Shown: piece by piece, positions 5,283-9,632 of the stretch
Layout of the letters: every line of letters begins with the position of its first letter
Numbering within the stretch: position 1 is the first letter of the stretch
DNA from: JAVBLV01 sp031553195
Lineage (GTDB): Bacteria > Bacteroidota > Bacteroidia > Bacteroidales > P3
Length of the DNA stretch: 9,632 nt
Assembly (NCBI GenBank): GCA_031553195.1
Contig: JAVBLV010000087.1
Location: 1-9,632 of the forward strand
Reading direction: 5' to 3'
Program-made: the position numbers and the translations under genes
Notes under the pieces: model-generated
What the model saw: only the letters and a program-made list of their open reading frames with translations
The model's database searches: none
Told to the model about the DNA's origin: nothing

Positions 5283-6254
5283 ATGAAAAAATTATTCTTT
5301 ATTTTATTGATGATCTCATCATTCAACTGTTTTTCTCAAAATGAGGAAATTGAGCAGAAAATAGTATTAGCCGATAAATACTTAGGGGAAGGAAAATATG
5401 ACTTAGCTATTCAGATTTACAAAGAAACTGCTGATCAAGGCCATCCGGGTGCTTTATTTGTATTGGGGAGTATGTATTATGTAGGAGAAAACGTAAATAG
5501 GAATGTTAACCAAGCATATACTTATTTTAAAAAACTTTCGGATTTAGGATATTTTACAGGTTCAAGAATGTTGGCATCGTTGTATATAGAAGAAAAAGAG
5601 GATTATACAAATGCAAAAAAGTATTTAGAATTAGCAATAGAACAGGGGGATGAATTTGTTTCTTGTTATATGCTAGGACAGTTTTATAGTTTGGGCCATG
5701 GAGTTCCTATTGATAAAGAGATGTCCATCAAACTATATAAAAAAGCAGCACTAAACGGAGAAATCAATTCTATGTATTCATTAGGATGCTTGTATAATGA
5801 GCAAAATAATAATGACGAAGCCCTTAAATGGTGGAAAAAAGCAGCAGAAGAAGGAGATATTGATGTTTTATATAAAGATATATGGAATTCTGCAGATAAA
5901 ATGTATGCAATGGAACAACGAATTAATTCCCTCTATAACATAGGATACGTTTATTACATTGAATATGAAGATTATATGGAATCTGTGAAGTGGCTGGAAA
6001 AAGCAGCTAAACAAGGGCATATAAAAGCCCAATTCGTATTAGGGGCAACTTATTATGATGATCTAAAGAACATGGATGAAGCTATTAAGTGGACTAAAAT
6101 GGCTGCGGATAATAACTTTGTTGAAGCGCAATATAATTTAGGGCTTATGTATGAAGATATAGGAAAGAAAAAAGAAGCCATACAGTACTATAAAATGGCA
6201 GCAGATCAAGGATATAAAGACGCTATTAGTGCACTTAAAGAAATACTCAGATGA
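5283..6254 (+). CDS. exported Sel1-repeat protein
   Basis: The protein has 323 residues with the start at 5283; upstream in-frame starts inside the previous gene were rejected because MKKLFFILLMISSFNCFS (then Q) at 5283 is a clean signal peptide. The mature protein is eight Sel1-like (SLR) units, recognised by recurring YKETADQGHPGA, YKKAALNGEINS, LEKAAKQGHIKA and YKMAADQGYKDA blocks alternating with LGxxYxxG helices. SLR proteins are solenoid scaffolds that bind other proteins or peptidoglycan-related partners, so this is probably a periplasmic or surface adaptor. The C-terminus is the last repeat with no extra domain. Its stop overlaps the TIR gene start by four bases (ATGA), implying translational coupling. 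The 40-base gap before it is the largest in the operon, and its DNA is clearly more AT-rich than the genes upstream. Confidence 0.85.
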   Translation: MKKLFFILLMISSFNCFSQNEEIEQKIVLADKYLGEGKYDLAIQIYKETADQGHPGALFVLGSMYYVGENVNRNVNQAYTYFKKLSDLGYFTGSRMLASLYIEEKEDYTNAKKYLELAIEQGDEFVSCYMLGQFYSLGHGVPIDKEMSIKLYKKAALNGEINSMYSLGCLYNEQNNNDEALKWWKKAAEEGDIDVLYKDIWNSADKMYAMEQRINSLYNIGYVYYIEYEDYMESVKWLEKAAKQGHIKAQFVLGATYYDDLKNMDEAIKWTKMAADNNFVEAQYNLGLMYEDIGKKKEAIQYYKMAADQGYKDAISALKEILR

Positions 6255-7405
6255 ACAATATTCGACAAAGGTACAAATACTTCGCTTTTATTAGCTATAA
6301 CAGCAAAGACCGTGACAAAGCAAAATGGTTACGTTCTTGTATAGAATCTTATAAATTGCCAACTGTTTATCGGAAGAAATCCCCTATGCCTAATGATTTT
6401 AGGGAATTTCTCGATGCGAAACATAAGACCTTCCTTGATACTGAAAATTTGGGTATTGGACCTTTACCTCAAGAGTTAAAAGATTGTCTTGATAATTCTC
6501 GCTATCTCATTGTTGTTTGCTCACCTAATTCAGCAAAGCCGTGTTGGGTTGATGAAGAAATTAAATACTTCAGACAATCTCATCCTGTGGAAAATATTAT
6601 TCTTTTAATCATAGATGGGGAGCCGCATAGTAAAGAACTTGATTTAGAATGTTTCAATCAGGCAATTTTAAATATACCCAAAGATACAGAATTAATAGCA
6701 GCCAACATTCTTACTTCAGGGGAAAAAAAAGCGTTTGTTCAAATTATGGCTTATATGCTAGGCCAAACTTTTGATGAGTTTTACGATATTTATCGTCGTT
6801 CAATCATTCGCAAGCGAATATTTAAAGGTATTCTTGCCTTTACTTTTTTATTGTTCGCGCTTTTAAGTGTTTATTTATTAGTTCCAAGGAATCTAGCACT
6901 TCGATTGACTGAAATAGAAAAAAGTAATTTGAAATTTAGGGGTTCTACAATATCGCTATACTATTATCCCGACAAACAGACAGCAAAAAGTTATTTCATG
7001 CAAAAATTGGAAAATGAGATCATTTTTAAAGACATTCCTGCCTATAAATGGCTTGGGAAAGGAAGAATAATGTTTGAGTCTTATGGCTATTATAAAATTG
7101 ATACTATTGTTCCATTTGCGAAAACAGTTGACTTAACAATACAAAGAGACGATACATTTGGTCTTATTGCTGGAATAGTTACAGATGTTGACACACATGA
7201 ACCAATAGAAAATGTATTGATAAATATTCTTGATGAAAAATCTTATACAGATTCTCTTGGAAACTTTCGAATGAAAATCCCCATCGAAAAACAAGTAGAG
7301 GAATACGATGTAACTATTTATAAAAGCGGCTATATTCCCTATTTACGTCCTAAAGTGTCGCCTGAAAGTGATTGGAAAATTCATTTAACAAAACTAAATA
7401 AATAA
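6251..7405 (+). CDS. membrane-anchored TIR-domain protein with outer carboxypeptidase-regulatory-like domain
   Basis: The protein has 384 residues. The TIR domain (about 8-150) shows box-1-like FAFISYNSKDRDKA (11-24), a BB-loop-like DTENLGIG region, YLIVVCSPNSAKPCWVDEEI (85-104) and the strand NIILLIIDGE. E103 lies four residues after W99, the same W-V-x-x-E spacing as the catalytic glutamate of NAD-cleaving TIR enzymes such as SARM1, so NADase activity is plausible. A very basic stretch (RRSIIRKR, 182-189) precedes one membrane helix (about 192-211), which puts the TIR domain in the cytoplasm. The outer part (212-384) ends in a carboxypeptidase-regulatory-like beta-sandwich (about 304-383; GIVTDVDTHEPIENVLINI, TDSLGNFRMKIP). 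It is coupled to the Sel1 gene by a 4-base overlap and lies 5 bases before the TPR gene. TIR and the membrane helix are secure; the NADase role and partners are inferred. Confidence 0.88.
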   Translation: MNNIRQRYKYFAFISYNSKDRDKAKWLRSCIESYKLPTVYRKKSPMPNDFREFLDAKHKTFLDTENLGIGPLPQELKDCLDNSRYLIVVCSPNSAKPCWVDEEIKYFRQSHPVENIILLIIDGEPHSKELDLECFNQAILNIPKDTELIAANILTSGEKKAFVQIMAYMLGQTFDEFYDIYRRSIIRKRIFKGILAFTFLLFALLSVYLLVPRNLALRLTEIEKSNLKFRGSTISLYYYPDKQTAKSYFMQKLENEIIFKDIPAYKWLGKGRIMFESYGYYKIDTIVPFAKTVDLTIQRDDTFGLIAGIVTDVDTHEPIENVLINILDEKSYTDSLGNFRMKIPIEKQVEEYDVTIYKSGYIPYLRPKVSPESDWKIHLTKLNK

Positions 7406-7410
7406 AAGCC

Positions 7411-9435
7411 ATGAAGAACATAATTGTTATTTTGTTTTTGCTCAATTCAATAGTTGCTTTTTCTCAAAAAAAAGAAGCAACGCAATCTGGAATTCTCTTA
7501 AAATATAATGGGAAAGAACCTAAAACAGCGTTCCCAAGAGTAGGTATTACGGCGGAAGGCGCAGCACTAACAGAATCAGATCAATTTGGGAAATTTGAAT
7601 TAAAATTTAAAAATAGGGAAATAGGGCAAACGATTTTCGGTATTCGAGTGGATAAACCAAGGTATATAATTTTTAATATAGATTCAATTAACCAATGGAG
7701 CATAAGGAAAGAACCTTATAAAATAATATTATGTGACTCTATGGCTTTTTATAAACAGAAAGAGCAAATAAAAAATGCTACTTTAGGGTCTTATGAGAGG
7801 GAGCATAAAAAAAATATTTCTCAGATAAATAGTTTAAAAGGCTCAATAGAAGATAAAGAATGCCAAATAAAGCAATTAAATGCAAAGTACGAAAAGAAAG
7901 TAAAAGCATTAGAAAAAATTGTAGACCAAATGGCGCGTATTGATGAAAGTGAGTTGGATAAAATAGGATTAGAATTGATATCTTATAGAGATAAAGGAGA
8001 TTTTGAAGGTGCGATAAATTATATTGAAAAACTTGATCTTGACAATAAAGAAAAAGTGAACGATGAAGAAAATAAAAGAATACAAGAATTGCGCATGCGA
8101 GAAGTTATGTTTTGTATTTTGGATGGGAGTAAGAATAACTTATTAAAAGCTCAAAAAGAACTGAAAAAAAATGTAGAGAAAGATAAAGCTAATTTTAATT
8201 ATTTATATGAGTATGCTTCATTTTGTTCGGAATTTAATTTTTCAGAAGAAGCTATTCTATATTATGAAAGGATTTTATCTCTTAGCGAATTGAAAATGTT
8301 TACACTTCCCTCTCAAAAAACAAAAGGGTATATATATCTTGAATTAGGAACTTTGTATAATGAAATAAATGACGATGAAAAATCTTTGGTATATTATAAA
8401 AAATCATTAAACACTTGGGATGAAATTTATGATGATAAAAATGATTATGAATACCTATCTAAGTTGGCAAAAATACAAATGGAAATGGGAAGTATGTATG
8501 AAAAGCGAAGCTACACAAAAGCTGAAAATGCATTTTCCGAATCTATAAGAATCTATAAAAACCTATATAAAGAAATGCCGTATGTTTTCTCTACAGACTA
8601 TGCATTTTCTTTGAGCGCGTTAGGAAGGTTGTATAGCAATAATCGATCGAAATATGAAGAAGCCGAAAAATTATTAACTGAATCTGTATTGATAAGAGAA
8701 AAAACGTACATGGCTGACACGACAGACATAGCTTCAAAGAAAGACATAGCGGTTGTTTATCATAATATCGCCCAGTTATATGATCGTAAAAATGAAAGCC
8801 AAAAGTCAGAAATATTTTATATAAAAGCATTGAATATTGAAAGAACGCTACCTGCTTTTTATATCAATGATTACATCAGAACGGCAAGCAATTTAGGAAT
8901 AATTTATAAAAAACAGGAACGGTATTCTGATGCATTGAATATCTATTTAGAGGCATTGAGTAAAACAGACTCTACCATGCTTAGCGAAAAACAAACCTTA
9001 TTCGGAAATTTAGGAAATTTGAAACGTATCGAAGAAAAATATGAAGAATCTGAGTTCTATTTAAATGAAGCATTAAGTCTTGCAAAATTATTATGTAAGG
9101 AAAATCCTAATTATAAGGATAGAATGGCCTCTACTTATAAAAACCTTGCTATCCTATATAAAGGAACAGATAATCCCATAAATTTTGTGCTATGTATGGA
9201 ATATATTGATGAATCATTAAAATTGTATAAAGAACTTGTTTTATCACAACCACAAGTATACAGTGAACAATTATGCAGTGCATATATTAGTTTTGCTAAG
9301 ATAAAAATGTATGATAAAAAAACGTACAAATCATATATACATGAAGCAAAAAAAATAGCAAAAAGATATGATTATAAGGAAAAACTGAATGATATAGAGC
9401 TTATAGAAGGTTGGTATGAAACCTATTATAAATAA
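7411..9435 (+). CDS. exported coiled-coil and tetratricopeptide-repeat protein
   Basis: The protein has 674 residues. Residues 1-18 (MKNIIVILFLLNSIVAFS, then Q) are a signal peptide. Residues 25-108 look like a small beta domain, with GAALTESDQFGKFELKF resembling the TDSLGNFRM turn of the adjacent TIR protein's outer domain. Residues 112-175 are Lys/Glu-rich with heptad-like spacing (SLKGSIEDKECQIKQLNAKY, EKKVKALEKIVDQM), a likely coiled coil. From about 180 to the end, TPR units follow, for example YIYLELGTLYNEINDDEKSL, VVYHNIAQLYDRKNESQKSE, TASNLGIIYKKQERYSDALN and LFGNLGNLKRIEEKYEESEF. No catalytic motif is visible, so it is probably a periplasmic scaffold or sensor arm. It starts 5 bases after the TIR stop and is the last gene before an insertion sequence, which may have cut off further operon genes. 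Confidence 0.85.
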   Translation: MKNIIVILFLLNSIVAFSQKKEATQSGILLKYNGKEPKTAFPRVGITAEGAALTESDQFGKFELKFKNREIGQTIFGIRVDKPRYIIFNIDSINQWSIRKEPYKIILCDSMAFYKQKEQIKNATLGSYEREHKKNISQINSLKGSIEDKECQIKQLNAKYEKKVKALEKIVDQMARIDESELDKIGLELISYRDKGDFEGAINYIEKLDLDNKEKVNDEENKRIQELRMREVMFCILDGSKNNLLKAQKELKKNVEKDKANFNYLYEYASFCSEFNFSEEAILYYERILSLSELKMFTLPSQKTKGYIYLELGTLYNEINDDEKSLVYYKKSLNTWDEIYDDKNDYEYLSKLAKIQMEMGSMYEKRSYTKAENAFSESIRIYKNLYKEMPYVFSTDYAFSLSALGRLYSNNRSKYEEAEKLLTESVLIREKTYMADTTDIASKKDIAVVYHNIAQLYDRKNESQKSEIFYIKALNIERTLPAFYINDYIRTASNLGIIYKKQERYSDALNIYLEALSKTDSTMLSEKQTLFGNLGNLKRIEEKYEESEFYLNEALSLAKLLCKENPNYKDRMASTYKNLAILYKGTDNPINFVLCMEYIDESLKLYKELVLSQPQVYSEQLCSAYISFAKIKMYDKKTYKSYIHEAKKIAKRYDYKEKLNDIELIEGWYETYYK

Positions 9436-9436
9436 G

Positions 9437-9451
9437 ACATAACAGTTATGT
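9437..9451. repeat. 15-base palindrome after the TPR stop
   Basis: ACATAAC-A-GTTATGT is perfectly symmetrical and begins one base after the TAA. GTTATG recurs at 9483-9488, next to the insertion sequence end. The stem is AT-rich with no T-run directly after it, so a terminator role is weak; an operator or chance is possible. Confidence 0.35.
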
Positions 9452-9521
9452 TGAACTATTTTTATGATTCGCAAAAAATAATGTTATGACCAGACACTGT
9501 CCATACTTATGTGTAAATAGA

Positions 9522-9548
9522 AAACTACGGGCAAGATTCTCGTAGTTT
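9522..9548. terminator. hairpin inside the insertion sequence end
   Basis: AAACTACG (9522-9529) and CGTAGTTT (9541-9548) form a perfect 8-bp stem with an 11-base loop, followed by a T-rich stretch (ATTTATTTAT). Insertion sequences often carry such a structure near the end to block incoming transcription and translation of the transposase. It would also end the sigma-TIR operon transcript. Confidence 0.5.
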
Positions 9549-9557
9549 ATTTATTTA

Positions 9558-9565
9558 TAACTTTG
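9558..9565 (+). promoter_or_regulatory. -7 promoter element of the transposase
   Basis: TAACTTTG matches TAnnTTTG exactly, 20 bases before the ATG. The matching -33 element is not clear. AAAGGA (9572-9577) is a good ribosome binding site 8 bases before the start. Confidence 0.45.
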
Positions 9566-9585
9566 AAAAAGAAAGGACACAAAGC

Positions 9586-9632
9586 ATGGAGATTCCCAAA
9601 GAATTATTAAGCAAAGAATTTTTGTCTCAATT
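9586..9632 (+). CDS. IS256-family transposase, N-terminal fragment
   Basis: Fifteen codons are visible, MEIPKELLSKEFLSQ, before the window ends. This start, with PKELLSKEFLSQF-type sequence, is one I recognise from Bacteroidota IS256 (mutator-type DDE) transposases. A clear AAAGGA ribosome binding site precedes it, with a -7 element upstream. The catalytic residues lie outside the window, so activity cannot be judged. Confidence 0.65.
   Translation, partial: MEIPKELLSKEFLSQ

Larger units (their letters stand above)
9490..9632 (+). mobile_element. left end of an IS256-family insertion sequence (partial)
   Basis: About 55 bases after the TPR stop, the sequence beginning near CAGACACTGTCCATACTTAT (9491-9510) has the look of an IS256-type terminal repeat and leads into a transposase gene. 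The exact first base is uncertain, and the right end lies outside the window, so neither the inverted repeat pair nor the target duplication can be checked here. Confidence 0.6.

Overview
The window reads as an accessory, mobile-element-rich region of a Bacteroidota genome, most likely Bacteroidales-like. Support: AT-rich DNA; several promoters of the Bacteroides type (TTTG, 19-21 bases, TAnnTTTG); exported proteins whose signal peptides end in ...FSQ or ...SYSQ; a tyrosine recombinase of the CTnDOT/phage-integrase SAM-like type; and an IS256-family transposase start of a form familiar from this phylum.

Left part (1-1564). A 3' gene end on the + strand (1-123) is followed by three minus-strand genes: a small HTH regulator (1564-1319), a Tat-type lipoprotein with a strict Cys-X3 array of 17 cysteines that looks like a radical-SAM RiPP precursor (1158-736), and a small outer-membrane beta-barrel protein (647-147). 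The precursor has its own well-formed promoter, but no radical SAM maturase lies in the window.

Middle (1565-2928). A non-coding stretch of about 580 bases holds a minus-strand promoter for the HTH gene, an imperfect inverted repeat (1745-1793), a possible + strand promoter (1793-1825), a 116-base multi-segment inverted repeat (1860-1975) with an alternative upstream pairing arm, and helically phased TACCG repeats just before a tyrosine recombinase gene. That gene has lost its whole catalytic domain. The break lies within about 25 bases of GTAACTTTGC, which matches the CTnDOT-type core GTANNTTTGC and also contains a -7 promoter element.

Right part (2979-9435). Seven tightly packed + strand genes form one probable operon: ECF-like sigma factor, soluble M48 metalloprotease with a C-terminal zinc ribbon, an 85-residue unknown, a second protein ending in a zinc ribbon, an exported Sel1-repeat protein, a membrane-anchored TIR protein with a carboxypeptidase-regulatory-like domain outside the membrane, and an exported coiled-coil/TPR protein. 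Inference: the TIR protein is a transmembrane signalling or effector protein whose outer domain is read by, or reads, the two exported repeat proteins, while the sigma factor, protease and zinc-ribbon proteins act in the cytoplasm. This is the best candidate for an undescribed system, possibly defence or envelope sensing. Base composition drops sharply between gene 4 and gene 5, so the operon may be two joined modules.

Right edge (about 9490-9632). The left end of an IS256-family element begins 50-60 bases after the TPR stop, with a guard hairpin, a -7 promoter element, a ribosome binding site and the first 15 codons of the transposase.
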